Shown one piece after another: positions 25,530-37,718 of a stretch of 64,000 bases of DNA. The translations under genes and the position numbers were made by a program. The notes under the pieces were generated by a model. It worked only from the letters and a program-made list of their open reading frames with translations, made no database searches and was not told where the DNA came from. This DNA is from Theobroma cacao (Eukaryota > Streptophyta > Magnoliopsida > Malvales > Malvaceae), in assembly GCF_000208745.1 (NCBI RefSeq), contig NC_030851.1:14768021-14832020 (forward strand), given 5' to 3'. Within the stretch, counting starts at the first letter, position 1, and each line of letters opens with the position of its first letter.

Positions 25530-28500
25530 TGTAATACCCCATACCCCCATAAAGTAGTCAATGTAACCATATCAATAAGATGAAGGATTAATTGATACGA
25601 ATTTAAGTGCTAAAGAGCGGTGAAGGGTGCAAGGAATATTCAAGAGTAAAATATTCTGCACGCGAAGAAATAATAATTAAATAATAATATTTTGTCAAGG
25701 ATGAATTAGCAAGTTAAAAGGTGAATTGGAAGTGAATCGGGCCATAATAAGATGTTTTGAGACCCGAGGAGACAAGTGGAGAATTCTGGAATAAGATAAT
25801 ATTTTATTAATAAAATAATATTAAAATATTAATATTTTATCTTACGTCGAGATTAGTTATGAAAGAGGATTATACAACTCATCTAAGTGGGGGAGGAGAA
25901 GAATGAGAGAATTTCAGAGAAAAACGACGTAAGTGGGGCCCGCGTGCCTTTATTAAATAGAGCAAGAGCAGGTAAGTAAATATTTAAATATTATAATGAC
26001 ATGTTGGCGAAGTGCAAATTATATATTTTAATTGTATACATGTAAAGGAAGAAAGATAGGAAGAAATTGGAGTTAAAAGAGACGATTGGGGACCAAATTG
26101 TAAACGATAAAAAGTTTGGTGGGACAAATGGTAAATAAAGAAAAGTTGAGGACTTATGTGCAATATCACACTTTGAAGCTAAGTGGAAATTGACTAACCA
26201 AGGGAAGTTAAATTATGTGGAATGATGGAAATTGCATGCAAAATTTACTATTACATGCAAATGATAGCATGCCAAACAGGAGGAAGTTAGTGGGGGACAT
26301 GTGAGGCCCCCACCATGTGAAGTGAAATGAAAAATAAAGCTAAATCTATTTTTGCATGAAATGGGATTGGAGCATAAGGTGGCTAAGTAAGGAAAGAAAG
26401 ATGTGATGTACATGTGACCTAAATGATTTAATAAGAAGACCAAATAAAATATAAGGTTAAGTTGTGCATGAAATATGATTGGTGGAATAAAGAAATGAAG
26501 TAAGGATGAGAGAGTGAAGTGGCATATGGAGAGAGAATGAAGATAGATTTTGGGCCAATGCAAAAGAAAGGAAATCGGTGCATGAAGCACCATTGGATGG
26601 CAAAATGGCCAAATGAAATTAGAAAGGAAATGGGTGCATGAATTGTAATTGGTTTTGAAAGTTGGCCAAAGGAAATGAAAAGAAAAGGAATGCATGCATG
26701 GTGATTGGTTTAAATGAATGGCAATGTAATAAAGAAATTGAAAAGTAAAAGAAACATGAGGAATAAGCCTTGGTGAGAGTAAAGGTCGGCCATTTGAAGA
26801 AGAAAAAGAAGGGAAAGAAAGCCTTGGAGAGTTTCCAACCCAAGAGGAAGAAGAAAAAGAAAGAAAAGAGACAAAGGAAAAGAAAGGAAACGGTTTGCCC
26901 AAAACCAAGAGAACTCGTGAGATTCCCTCCCTCATCTTGAAGAGTTGAGTTGATTCACAACTCAATGAGCCTTCAATACTCAAGAGAGAAGCCGTGGAGG
27001 GTAGTGACTAAGGGAAATGTCTTGTGGCAACAAAGATCAAATTGGTTGGAGACCATTTGGTGACATGCAAGCCACCAAACCCATGGGTGTCTAATGGATT
27101 TAAGGTGAGAGAAAAGTGGTAAGCTTGACTCTACAGTTTGAGGCCTATGTTTAGTTTAATATTGTGAAGAATAATTGTGCAATTGTTGGTAGCTTGGTGG
27201 GTGGAACATTAGAAGAGCCTTGAAGTTGCTTGCAAGGTCAAATTCATGACAAAGGTAAGGCATGCAATGTGTAATGTTAATCTGATAGTTTAAAGCTTGG
27301 AACAATGTATTGTGTGGTTGTGTGTTGTTGTGAAAGGTTCAAAAGGTTATGAATGTTGGTGAGCATGAATGAATATTGATGTTATGCTTGGTGGCAGCTT
27401 GTGAGTGTAAATTGTGGTGAATGTAAACTTAGAAAATGCTTGATGAAAGTAGATTTACAATTGCTGCCATATGTGAGGTTATCGGTGTGGGAATGATAGT
27501 TGAACTTGATAAATATTATTGGAAAAGATTAATATGTGTGCTAGAGTCATAAATAAGTTGTCAGTACTTATAATCTAAAGAATTACGCAAGCAAATGATA
27601 AAAGTAATCTTACTAAAAAGATGACAAGATGTAAATTAGTTGGATAGAGATTTATGATTGAATGAGAAAGAGGAGTGAGAATGCTATGCACTAAAAATAT
27701 TGAATTTGGATTGTTGTTAGGAAGTGAAAAAGTAAAGGAAGTGTGTTGTGGAGGCATGCCAGAGGAAGTGACGAGCGACCAGCTAGTAAAAACAACTAGA
27801 TATGCATCCGAGTTGATAATGGCGTCGTATCCCGTTATCGTAAAATGAGTAGGGGGTGTCCATTTTAAAAATTCTCGTACCTATATATATATATACGCAT
27901 GGTTTACTTTGAACGCAAACTTGTGGAAAGCATGAGCTAGTAGAATCCTAGGTATTTTGTGAATACGAAAATGTTTAAAAATGCTTTGATTATTTATATA
28001 TATATAAGCTATATACGAAAAAGATTTTAAAGCCGAGAAACAAGCTTTTCAATGCGATTTCTATTTGAAATGTGCCTTATAGTTTGTGTGGTGTGCATTC
28101 ATGAATGAATTTCATATACACCATGCTGATTTGACTCTCAAACCTCATGTAAAAGGTTTTACGCTGCAAAGTTTTACGAAGAAGGGTTTTAGTACGTTAC
28201 TTGATCAATATTTTGAAAATGATTTGAAATGATCCTTCGAAAACCCGATTTGGCTTTCAAATGGTATTATCAAATCTGGAGATTCGAGAGTAGGTCGGCT
28301 GTCACTTCGGTTAAGTGTGACCCTTGTGCACAAGTGAGCTCTAGCTAGAAAACCTTTGGGTCGTCGACGGGCTGTTAGACATGGCGGGGGCCATGGTCTG
28401 TGATATACGTGGCAAGGCCATGAGTTGTTATATGTGGCTAGGCCATAAGTGATATTCGCGGTTGTGACCGTTTGATTTTTTCAATGTCAGCCAACATTGT

Positions 28501-29530
28501 TGAGACTTCCATGGCATGTGGGAATCTAGTGGAAGCGATGCTCCCATATATTATTACGTGGTAGTGGGACCACGAGTTTTATTTCTATTTCCTACTCGAT
28601 AGTCGCATCTCTTTGGGTCGTATTTCTACGTATGGTGAAAAACTACAAGATTTTCTGTAGCTCCCCTCTTTATACAATGATATGGATTTAACTCCTCGCA
28701 TACGAGGCGATTTGTGATTTGCATATAAGCTTGATTAATTTTTTATTTCGCGGGAGCTTGTGCGATTCTACTAATTTGATCCGGGTAAAACGTCAAATGA
28801 TTTCTATGGTAGAAATCTTTTACGTACACTGGTTTTAATGTAATACTTGAAATGGTTTGATTTGAATAAGGTTATTAATCTGTTTCGATGTGGAAACTTT
28901 TACCTACCTTGATTTGGTATACTGCTTGAAATGATTGCAATGCATAAAAAAATTCTTGATTTTACATATAAGGCACACATCCTCTCCTTTAGTTAAATTG
29001 TTTATATAATCATGTATTTTTAGTGTTCAAACTTATCTGTTGTATGCTTGTTTTCCATCCACACCCTACTCACAGAGTCTATGATCACTGAGTCTGTGAG
29101 ACTCACCCCCGTATTTCCTTTTGCAGATAAGTAGTTCGCTCAAGTGCATCGTATAGCACACCGAGATTTACGGCAACGTAGGTATTGACACCTCTTAGCC
29201 TTCCATTTTGTGTCACTCCGCTGCTAGAAGTCGAGTCGTTGCATTCTGTCTATTAATATGTAAAAGGCATATTAGTCTTGATACAAATATTAAATTGGAG
29301 ATTTTGGATTTCAATCTATATACTTATGATTATATGGATTAAGGGTAAGTTGATTTATCGTGTCCATTGTTCAAATTATGTCATGAGAGCACATGGTTTA
29401 AAGTGATAATATGATTGGGTGAACAAGTATGATGAACTAACAGGAATTTCTATTAAAGGCTTGTTTGGGACTTAGCGGGTCTCTCTCGGAAGTCTCGGAT
29501 GTCGGTAGCGACCAAGGAGGGGTCGTTACA
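25530..29530 (+). repeat. 3' LTR of element E (intact)
   Basis: 4001 bp from TGTAATACCCC to GTCGTTACA. Uninterrupted, and so the reference for the split 5' LTR. The long minus-strand open stretch at 26213-26983 is not conserved in the 5' LTR copy and is not called as a gene. Confidence 0.9.
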
Positions 29531-29535
29531 GTTTT

Positions 29536-30771
29536 AGCTCTTAAGTTTAGTTAAGTTATTTATCACTTAATTTGTTGCATGTTTTAGAAAATTGAGCTAG
29601 ATTTAATTGTGCCAATTTCTTTCAATTTGCCTATCCAATGATGAGAACTTAGTTATATTCTTATCTTGATTATTTGAAACATGTGAATATTTTTTTAGTA
29701 TTATGTAAATTCTTATGCTAAGCTTCATTGTCAGGATGTAATTCTACAATTTAAGCACTATGTTTTTTGCTTAGGTTCATTGTACATATCTAAAGAAGGT
29801 TTATGTGAATTTGAATTTTTGAATTATGTCTTGAGTTCTATAATTTGTTTAATTCTCTTTTGAGGCAAAATCCTAGGCTATATGTAGCTAAAAAAATGAT
29901 TTAGGCCATTTTTGGACTGTTTAAGCCTTTTAAGCCAACCTTACTATATATTTATCCTTAGAATTCCCTTTTGAGCTTAATGTTATCTTTTCTTCATTTA
30001 AACACTTAATTAGTAACCTAGACCCTTACATAAATAGTTCTAATTTTTGCATCCCTCATTACTAAGTGCATAAGTTAATATAGGAAGTGTAATGAGCTAG
30101 ATAGTGAAAAAGGTAGTAAAGATGAAAATGATTTAAAAGCTCAAAAGTATGTATTCATCTCACTACACAATAAAAGAATAAGTTTGGGGGTGTGATATTA
30201 AGAAAAAGAAAAATAAAAAGGGAAAAAAAGAATGAAGTGTTGAACAAAAGAAAAATTTGATGAAAATAAATGTATTTGGTGAAGGAAAATAAAGCTCTTT
30301 ATATGTCTTAGAATGACAATGTGCTTAGATTTGAGCTACGTGTTATTCCATATCCTATCTTGATCCTAGCCATACATTACAAGATTAATAAAGTCTTATT
30401 GATCCTTGACACGGTATTAGTCTACATTAGTGAAGAGAAAGATGAAAAGCAAACTTTTGGAATTCCAAAACTAATTTGAATTTTGCATGCGTATAAACTT
30501 ATCTAAATTGTATAATATTTTTAGTGAAAAGATTACACACACACACACAAAAATCCACTTGACGATGAGCTTGCATTTGAATTGAAACATGAACTTGAAA
30601 AATATTTATGTGTTGCTTAGAGTTGAGAATATAGATTAACTTATGAAGATATTAAAGGTGATTGTTGAGTTGTTGCAATTTATATCTAGTTAAGTTGGTT
30701 TCTTCATTTATGTTACTGCATCTTAGTTTATGTTTTGCTCGTGAACTAACAAAAGCTTAAGTTTAGGGGTG
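29536..30771 (+). other. 3' non-coding interior of element I, right of insertion E
   Basis: Non-coding. It matches the 3' interior of element II (36860-37438 plus 48211-48963) in order: 'gcctatccaatgatga', 'tttggactgtttaagcc', and an (AC)n run near 30536 followed by 'aaatccactt'. Contains a polypurine-like AAGTTTGGGGGTG at 30180-30192 about 580 bp before the LTR. A second such tract (AAGTTTAGGGGTG) ends at 30771, right at the LTR. Confidence 0.75.
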
Positions 30772-31832
30772 CGATAACTCTATCATATAGAGTTATTTTG
30801 AAATATTTTGGGACTTAAGTAACTAGGTCTTTGAGATTTTAGGTTCGGATTTTAGTATTTAGGTGTTTTTCTTAGTTAAGTTTGGTTAGATGTTGATTAG
30901 TTTAATTTAAGTTATTTTAGTTCAATTTTATGTTATTTTTAATTTAAATTACTTTAAGAATTATTATTTTTTATTTCTTTTTATTGTTCTTGTAGGAAAT
31001 TTGATGAGAAAGGTTTATTGGATGAAAAATCGTACAAGTATGGTGATGGCTTCATTTGTACATGCTACAGTGTTTTGAGTATAAATTGAACTACAGTAGT
31101 CCAATTGATGTGATTCTTGAGATAGTGAAAAGCTAATGGGATAAGGCTACAACTTTCATTTACCCATTTTTCCTAGTTCAGAACAGATCGAAGAGAAAAT
31201 CACATTGGAGGTGGCCGGACTGTTGTATTTTCTATACAAGGCAACATTTGGAAGTGAAGGCTACAACCTTGAATTGCCTAAAGCCATAACGTCAAGGTGC
31301 AACAAGGCACCATAGTATGACCAAAGGCCAAAGTCTCACAACGCTAAGGAGAATGAGGCTATGACATTGGTGGAATTGATGTTCCCATAGTAGACCCGAG
31401 AGCTAAAGGCCGTGGCGTGAAAGAGAATGGTGCCTCGGTGCCACAAGGCCAAGGTGCATCATACTAAACTTGTGAGCACAGCACCACGGCACTTGACATA
31501 CTTCCATAAATAAAATTGTGTCGGGATTTTGGAAATTAGGGGTTTTTAAAGCCTATTTAAAGGGCTTTTTTCAAAGGTTTCAAAAAAGATAATGGCAAGC
31601 AACTATTTTGGAGAAAAAGAGCCAAAACAAAGAAAGAAAACAAGAGAATTTGAGAGAGAATTTAGATAAAAAAAGCTTCAATTATTAGTTTCTCTTTCTA
31701 TTTTTGTTTTTCTCTTAATTTCTTTGACTTGGATTAATGGCTAATTTTCTTTGGACAATGTTTTTATTAGATATTATGGACTAAACTATCTTTCTAAAAT
31801 TGTGGTTGATTTCAACATGTAATTTGAATATT
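30772..31832 (+). repeat. 3' LTR of element I, first part
   Basis: Starts CGATAACTCTATCATATAGAG (TG changed to CG) and follows the 5' LTR until 'catgtaatttgaatatt', where element II is inserted. The perfect hairpin is at 30774-30796 with loop CAT. The last five bases, ATATT (31828-31832), are the left target duplication of II. Confidence 0.85.
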
Positions 31833-33353
31833 TGATAACTCGATGATATAAAGTTATTTGAGCTTAATTTTAATAGTAGTTTAGCTTAGTTCTTGTAGTA
31901 ATGCATAGAAATTAGTAGGTTTGATTTAATTATTTTAAATTAGCTATTTTAGGTGAGTCAATCTAATCTTAATTAATTTTATGCTTAATTTGGTGTTAAT
32001 GTGGTTAAGATAGGTTGTTATTGACTTATTTGTGCTTTTGTAGGTGTTTGATGAAAGAAGAATTTTAGTGAAAGAAGGAGAGCAATTTTGAGGTGCAGAC
32101 TTTCACTACACATGTTTCGGTATTTCAGCTATAACTCTCTCTACAGAGCTACAAATGAAGGGATTCTTGGACCATTGGAAAGATAAGAGAAAAACCTACA
32201 ACTTTTATGTACCATTTTGCCCAATTCGACATGGAAGATGGTCAAAAATCTTGTTGAAGTTGATGCACTATAGTAGTCCTAAAGCAATTACGATTTCTAT
32301 TAATTAATTAGGCAAGGCTACGACCCACATAGTCTGAAGAGGAAATCCCAGCTGAAATTGACTTCTTCCTTCACCCAACTTGGCCTAACTTCAAAGCCCT
32401 ATAAAAACAACCTTTCGGATGATAGAAAAAAATAGGAGAACGAAACACTAGATTGATAACTGAAAATCAAGTCACAAAGTTATTGAAGCTAAGAAGAATT
32501 TGAAGGATTCAAGGAGATTTGGAGATCAAGAATACAATTCTTGGGTTTTTCTATCTTTTTGTTATTTTCTTATTTTTCTTAGTTTGATTTGAATGTTTAA
32601 ATTTTATTCAATGATGATGTGTGACTTGATGGGGAACTAATTCATTAATCTAAGATTATGATTGAACTCAATATGTAGTCTGAATTATTTATCTCTCTTT
32701 TACTTATGTTAGATAAATTTAAGTTGTTTATTTTATTTTGTTGTTAATGCTTCTAGTTGACTGTCCACCAATTAGATTGAATTGAAAACCTAGGTTAAAC
32801 CTTGACGAAGTAGATTTAGGTAAACCTTGAATAGAATAGCGTATGATCGAATGCACTTAGTTGATTAGGTGGTTTGATTTGCATATAGGGTAGACATACA
32901 CCTATAAGCTATATGTAGCCAAAATTAGAGTACAAACTTAATGAATCTTTCTTCAATATAATTTGCACAGACATAGAGTAAATTAATTGGGAAAGGTATT
33001 TTTATGAGAAACTTGACAGAGACTTGTAAATAATTTAAGACTCTAGGTTAGCAACTTACTCTAATAAACTGAGTTAAGAGAGAGAGACAACATTCAAATA
33101 AAGTATTGAGGGATATCATAATCTTGGGTCTGGTAATCACTAGAAGTAATTTTGCTGATATTTTAGTTTTAATTATTAGTTTATTAGTTCAAATCTTTCT
33201 TTTTAATTTTAATTGTTTAGATAAAATTAGGGTGTATTAATTTTAGTAGTTAACAATAGGAATTAAAACAATTCTTTGAGGGATAGACAATTTACTCATC
33301 TCTATATTATCTTTGCGATATGTACACTTGCATGGGTAAAAAATTGAACAACA
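31833..33353 (+). repeat. 5' LTR of element II
   Basis: 1521 bp from TGATAACTCGATGATATAAAG to ...TTGAACAACA. It is close to 48964-50433, but the terminal palindrome is damaged here by changes in both arms. Confidence 0.85.
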
Positions 33354-33359
33354 AGTTTT

Positions 33360-33376
33360 TCGCACCATTGCCGAGG
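33360..33376 (+). other. Primer binding site of element II (degenerate tRNA-Asp type)
   Basis: TCGCACCATTGCCGAGG, at the same distance from the LTR end as in I and III. It differs at four positions from the tRNA-Asp complement, so it is recognisable but worn. Confidence 0.65.
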
Positions 33377-33478
33377 AATTGATTTTTAATTCTTTCTTGT
33401 TAATATTAATACCAAGCATTCTTAATTTTAATCTAGACTTTTCTTTTTTTTAATTTTTCAGGTACTTTTTCTCATTTT

Positions 33479-34980
33479 ATGCGAAGAGCCCAAAATTTAA
33501 AAATTGTTCCTTTTGATCCAGAAATCAAAAAGACTTTTGGAAGACTTCAGAGGAAAAATAAAAATGTTTTTGCTCTAAGTAAAATAATGGCTGATCAACA
33601 AAAGGAAAAAACCAAGCCTTTAAAGGATTATGCGGTCCCACAAGTACAAAATCTTTACTCTAGTATCTGAAGACCTCTATTCAAGCCAACAACTTTGAAA
33701 TTAAGCCATGAATCATTTAGATGATTCAAACTGTTGTTCAGTTTGGGGGTTTGCCTAATGATAATCCGAATGCTCATATTGTAAATTTTTTAAAAATTTG
33801 CGATACATTCAAGGCTAATGGTGTTACTGATGATGCCATAAGATTGAGGCTTTTCCCTTTTTCATTAAGAGATAAAGCAAAGAGTTTGTTAAATTTACTT
33901 TCAGCTGGTTCCATAAATACTTGGAATGATTTGGCTTAAAAATTCTTAGCAAAATTCTTCCCACCTGCAAAATCAACAAAGATGCGAAATGATATCACTT
34001 TTTTCATGCAATTTGATTCTGAATCACTATATAAGGCTTGGGAGAGGTATAAGGATTTGATAAGAAGGTGTCCTCACCATGAATTACCTAAGCGGCTACA
34101 AGTTCACACTTTTTATAATGGTTTGCTGTGACCTTTTAGAACTACCATTGATGCTGCCGCTGAAGGTGCACTCATGAGTAAATCCATTGATAAGGCTTAT
34201 GATTTGCTTTAAGAGATAGCTCCTAATAATTATCAATTATCATCTGAAAGATTAGGTACAAGAAAAATTGCTGGAATTCATGAATTAGATGTGATGAAAC
34301 TGTTTCTACAAAATTGGCTTCTCTCGCAAAGAAAATAGATAAACTAAGTGTTAATGCTATTTAGAACTCCTTTATGACATATGAATTTTGTGGATAAGGA
34401 CATTCCAATGACAATTGTCCCATCTATTTTAAGTCTTGTCAATTTGTTGGAAACAAGTAATAGAACAATCCCTATTCCAACACTTATAATCATATTTTGA
34501 GGAATCACCCTAATTTTTCATGGAATAACAACCAAAGGTCTTCATCAGCGGCTAAGTCAAACTTCCCTCTTGGATTTCCATTTAGAGCCCCTATGCTAGA
34601 GAAAAAGCCTTCAATGGAGGATATGTTCATGCAGTTCATGGCAAATACTGATGCATTCATAACAAAGACCGATGCATTTATGACAAGGACTGATGCTTCC
34701 ATTTAAAATCAAGTAGCTTCAATTAGGAATCTTGAGACACAAGTGGGCCAACTTGCCAGTGCTTTAAATACTATACCTCATGGTACCTTACCAAGTGATA
34801 CTGCACCAAACCCAAGCAGAGAAGGTAAGAAACATTGTATGGCAATCACTCTCCGTAATAGAAAAGTGGTAAGTAACAATGTAAGTAATAAAGCTTTAAA
34901 TTCTAAGATTTCAAATTAATTTGATAAGAAAGAAATTGAAAAAACTATTGAAAAAGAAATTGTGGTTGAAAAATCTGTTG
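33479..34980 (+). pseudogene. gag of element II (broken)
   Basis: ATG at 33479 opens 'MRRAQNLKIVPFDPEIKKTF', ending at a stop at 33668. The capsid core resumes at 33721-33939 ('PNAHIVNFLKICDTFK', 'DDAIRLRLFPFSLRDKAKS'), then a stop, then 'RTTIDAAAEGALMSKSID' near 34140. A worn zinc-knuckle ('YEFCG', stop, 'GHSNDNC') is near 34380. The open piece 34497-34706 ('HPNFSWNNNQRSSSAAK') contains a near-repeat of 'TDAFITKTDAFMTRTDA'. After it comes 'LRNLETQVGQLASALN', widely seen in plant Athila-like Gag. At least six stops or shifts. Confidence 0.85.
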
Positions 34981-35099
34981 AAAAATCACAATTAAAATCT
35001 GTTCCCACACCTCCACCACCTTTTCCTCAACGTTTTCAAAAGCAAAAACTTGACAAACAATTTTAGAAACTTCTTGAGGTATTTAAAAAGCTGCACATT

Positions 35100-35622
35100 A
35101 ATATTCCTTTTGCTGAAGCTTTAGAACAAATGCCAAGTTATCTTAAATTCTTGAAAGATATCTTGACCAAAAAGAGGAAATTGAAAGATTTTGAGACAAT
35201 TGCACCTACTGAGGAGTGTAGTGCTAGAATCCAGAATAAGCTTCCACCAAAGCTTAAAGATCCAAGGAGTTTTTCTATTCCTTGCACTATTGGTAGTTTT
35301 AAAATTTCTAAAGCTTTGTGTGATCTAGGTGCTAGTGTTTCAATAATGGCTTTATCTATTGCCAGAAAACTTAGATTTGAAGAGATACAACCTACTATAG
35401 TTACCTTGTAATTAGTTGACAGAACAATCAAGTACCCAGTTGGGATTATAGAGGATGTTTTACTTAAAGTTGGGCATTTATACATTTCAGTGGACTTCAT
35501 TGTGCTCAAGATTGAAGATGATGGTGAAATTTCTCTTATTTTGGGAAAACCATTCTTAGCTACAACTAGAGCAATTATTGATGTGAAGAATGGAAAAATA
35601 ACTTTTAGAGTTGGATAGAGGA
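35100..35622 (+). pseudogene. Aspartic protease region of element II
   Basis: Open from 35130 to 35411: 'YLKFLKDILTKKRKL', 'RIQNKLPPKLKDPRSF' and the active-site loop 'LCDLGASVSIMA', with the catalytic Asp kept. A stop at 35409 interrupts it. The same frame continues with 'DRTIKYPVGIIEDVLLKVGH', 'VDFIVLKIEDD' and 'AIIDVKNGKITF', then a shift near 35618. The least damaged protease of the three copies, but still interrupted. Confidence 0.85.
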
Positions 35623-35623
35623 A

Positions 35624-35977
35624 GTGCTATTTAATTTGTTCAATGCAACTCAGCATCTCCATACAGATAGTTGCTATAAAGTGGATATCGTTAATGAGGT
35701 TAAAGGTAAGCCTAGTCCACCACCTTCAATGGATAAGGTGCCAACTCTTGAGACAAAACCACCACCACTTTTCAGTCATCTTGATTTTATGGTTAGACAA
35801 CAAGTAGCATTTTCTTATTCACAACTTCATCTTTTGCCATGGAATCTTAGACCATATTGGGAGAACACCTTTAAGGTGGTAAAGATTCATCCTTATGATG
35901 TTATTGAGATTTATAGTGGGCTTACCCGAGCAGTCAAGATCAATAAAGAAAGTCTCGAGCTATATAAAGTAATGTAG
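35624..35977 (+). pseudogene. Protease end fused to post-integrase tail, element II
   Basis: One open stretch runs from the end of the protease ('LFNLFNATQHLHTDSC') through a Pro-rich linker ('PSPPPSMD', 'ETKPPPLFSHLDFMVRQQV') into the integrase-tail motif ('QLHLLPWNLRPYWENTFKVV', 'YSGLTRAVKINKESLELYK'). It shows that protease and tail are read continuously, without the roughly 1000 codons of reverse transcriptase, RNase H and integrase core found in autonomous relatives. It stops at 35975-35977, 'atgtag', just before the conserved 'ggtgccatagtcaagctag'. Confidence 0.8.
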
Positions 35978-35978
35978 A

Positions 35979-37438
35979 AGGGGGTGCCATAGTCAAGCTA
36001 GTGACCATAAAGAAACGCTTCTTGAGGTAACCAAAGCACTCTAACTTACTTTATTTTATTTTATTTTATTTACTTTTATTCTTATATATTTAATTATTAA
36101 ATTATTAACACTCTTTTTTTTATTTGTGCTGGTATATGTAAAAATCATTTCAAAAAATTCAAAAAAATTTCAAAAAAAAATTTAAAAAAATAAACAAAAT
36201 TTCACAAAAATTTCACAAAAATTTTTTTTAAAAAAAAAAAAAGGGTGGTAAGTCACGGCTCCCATTATGGCAAGCCACAGCTTCCCAGACAGAAAATAAC
36301 GCGAATCGTGGCTCACTAGGCTCAAAGCTACGGATCCATTACAAAAAAACAGCCACATTGGGTAGGCCACGGCCCCTTTTGAAGTGGGTTGCCAAACACT
36401 ACCCACTACCCTCTATTGGGCTGTCAACATTGGGCAACCCATTAACCAAACCCAACCCCCCATTTTTATTTAGGTAGCCCACTACCTCATAAACCCCCCT
36501 TGATTTGTGCTGCCCACTCCCCATAAACCCTTTCCCCCCCCCCCTTTTTTTTTCTTTTTAATATGGGCTGCCAACAAATGGCAGCCCATTACCCAATAAA
36601 ATGCCTCTTTTCTTTTCAGTTATTTTTATTTTATTTTATTTATTTATTTCTACATTAACCTTTATTTATTTTCTTTTTGCAATAAAAAAAACTCCTCCTA
36701 AAAAGTGAGAATGAGAAAGATGACAGTAAGGAGGAGGAGGATTAGAGCTTCTACAAAATTCATCCAATCATTAGGGGAGAATTCTTTACCTTTCTTTTAT
36801 TTTTTCTAACATTGAGGACAATGTTTAGTTCAAGTTTGTAAGGATGAATTTATTTTTCTAGTGATGAATATTCTGTGGAAGTTTTAGATTTAATTTTATT
36901 TGCATGCTTATTTATAAATAATTTAGGATTAGTTGGTAAATGAATTTATTTCTTGTTTGAATTTTAGAAATCTAGAGTAAAGTTGTGCCAATTTTTTCGA
37001 TGATTTTTCTATCCAATGATGATAACTAGTTGTCTGGAATTCTTAACTTTTAGTGAATAAGGTTTTTGTTTGGATTCATGATAATCTTTTGTTAAATATC
37101 ATTGTTAGGATGTGATTTCCACAATTTTGAGCACTATATCTATTACTTTGAATTATTGTGAATATCTAGAGAAAGTTTATATTGATGTGAATTTTAGATT
37201 TCATATATTCTAGAATTTGTTTAATTTTCTCTAGAGGCGAAATCTTACGCAATACTTACTTAGGGAGATGATTTAGGTGATCTTTGGACTGTTTGAGCCT
37301 AAAAAGCCTACCTTATTAAATCTTTATCCCTAGTATACCCCTTTTAAGCCTAATTTCCCTTTTTTTTTTTGTTTAACTACATAATAATTGAGCCTAGCCT
37401 TAAAATAAAATTTTCAATTTTGCAACCCTCACTCCTAA
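35979..37438 (+). other. 3' non-coding interior of element II, left of B
   Basis: Begins with the conserved 'ccatagtcaagctagtgacc' block and an AAGAAACGCTTCTT dyad (36011-36024). Then come T-rich and A-rich low-complexity runs (about 36050-36240), a 'cacggctcccattatgg' block, and a C11-12/T9 run near 36534-36552. The rest is AT-rich. No ORF. B is inserted after GCATG at 37439-37443. Confidence 0.7.
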
Positions 37439-37698
37439 GCATGTGTAAAACCCGACCCTATAAACACATGTCATGACATACATGCACTGAGTAGCATGTT
37501 ATTACGCTAAGAAAGTCCTAAGACTAGACGAAACTCGGTATTGTACCTAACGATACACTTGATTTGATTTAACCTCAACTAGTTCAAATAGGAATCGTAG
37601 GATGAAATTTAATATTTTACAGTCCAAGAATGACTAAAAATGATTGTTCGGAGTTCGAGGGTTCATTTGGGGAAAAATTGTAAATTTTGATGTTTAGG

Positions 37699-37718
37699 GG
37701 CAAAATCGTCATTTTGCC
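37699..37718. repeat. GGCAAAAT...ATTTTGCC dyad in LTR B
   Basis: GGCAAAATCGTCATTTTGCC is a perfect 8-bp inverted repeat around four bases. A near-copy lies at 37835-37854, with weaker ones near 37967-38010; the same set occurs in the 3' LTR. Related dyads occur in family C LTRs, for instance near 6183-6200. Confidence 0.7.

Larger units (their letters stand above)
11400..29530 (+). mobile_element. Element E: LARD-like gypsy element with 4-kb LTRs
   Basis: Both LTRs start TGTAA[CT]ACCC and end GTCGTTACA. Flanks are ATTTT (11395-11399) and GTTTT (29531-29535), a 4/5 duplication. Without solo LTRs F and C2 the element is about 11.8 kb, with a 4001-bp 3' LTR and a 3.8-kb interior (21739-25529). 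It has an initiator-Met PBS and a clear polypurine tract. No protease, reverse transcriptase, RNase H or integrase motif is seen in any frame of the interior, so it is a large retrotransposon derivative that depends on proteins from elsewhere. Leader similarity ties it to D. Confidence 0.8.

Noticed and set aside
26213..26983. 256-codon open frame on the minus strand inside the 3' LTR of element E
   Set aside because: Phe/Ser/His-rich translation of a purine-rich strand. The equivalent place in the 5' LTR (12250-12855) is broken into pieces, so the frame is not conserved.
30530..30550. (AC)n run in elements I and II (also near 48694 and 18329)
   Set aside because: Short simple repeats; the I and II pair is inherited with the element, not a separate feature.
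36531..36560. Poly-C/poly-T run as a possible G-quadruplex or regulatory element
   Set aside because: A single homopolymer-type run in low-complexity sequence; not present in element III and prone to sequencing error.
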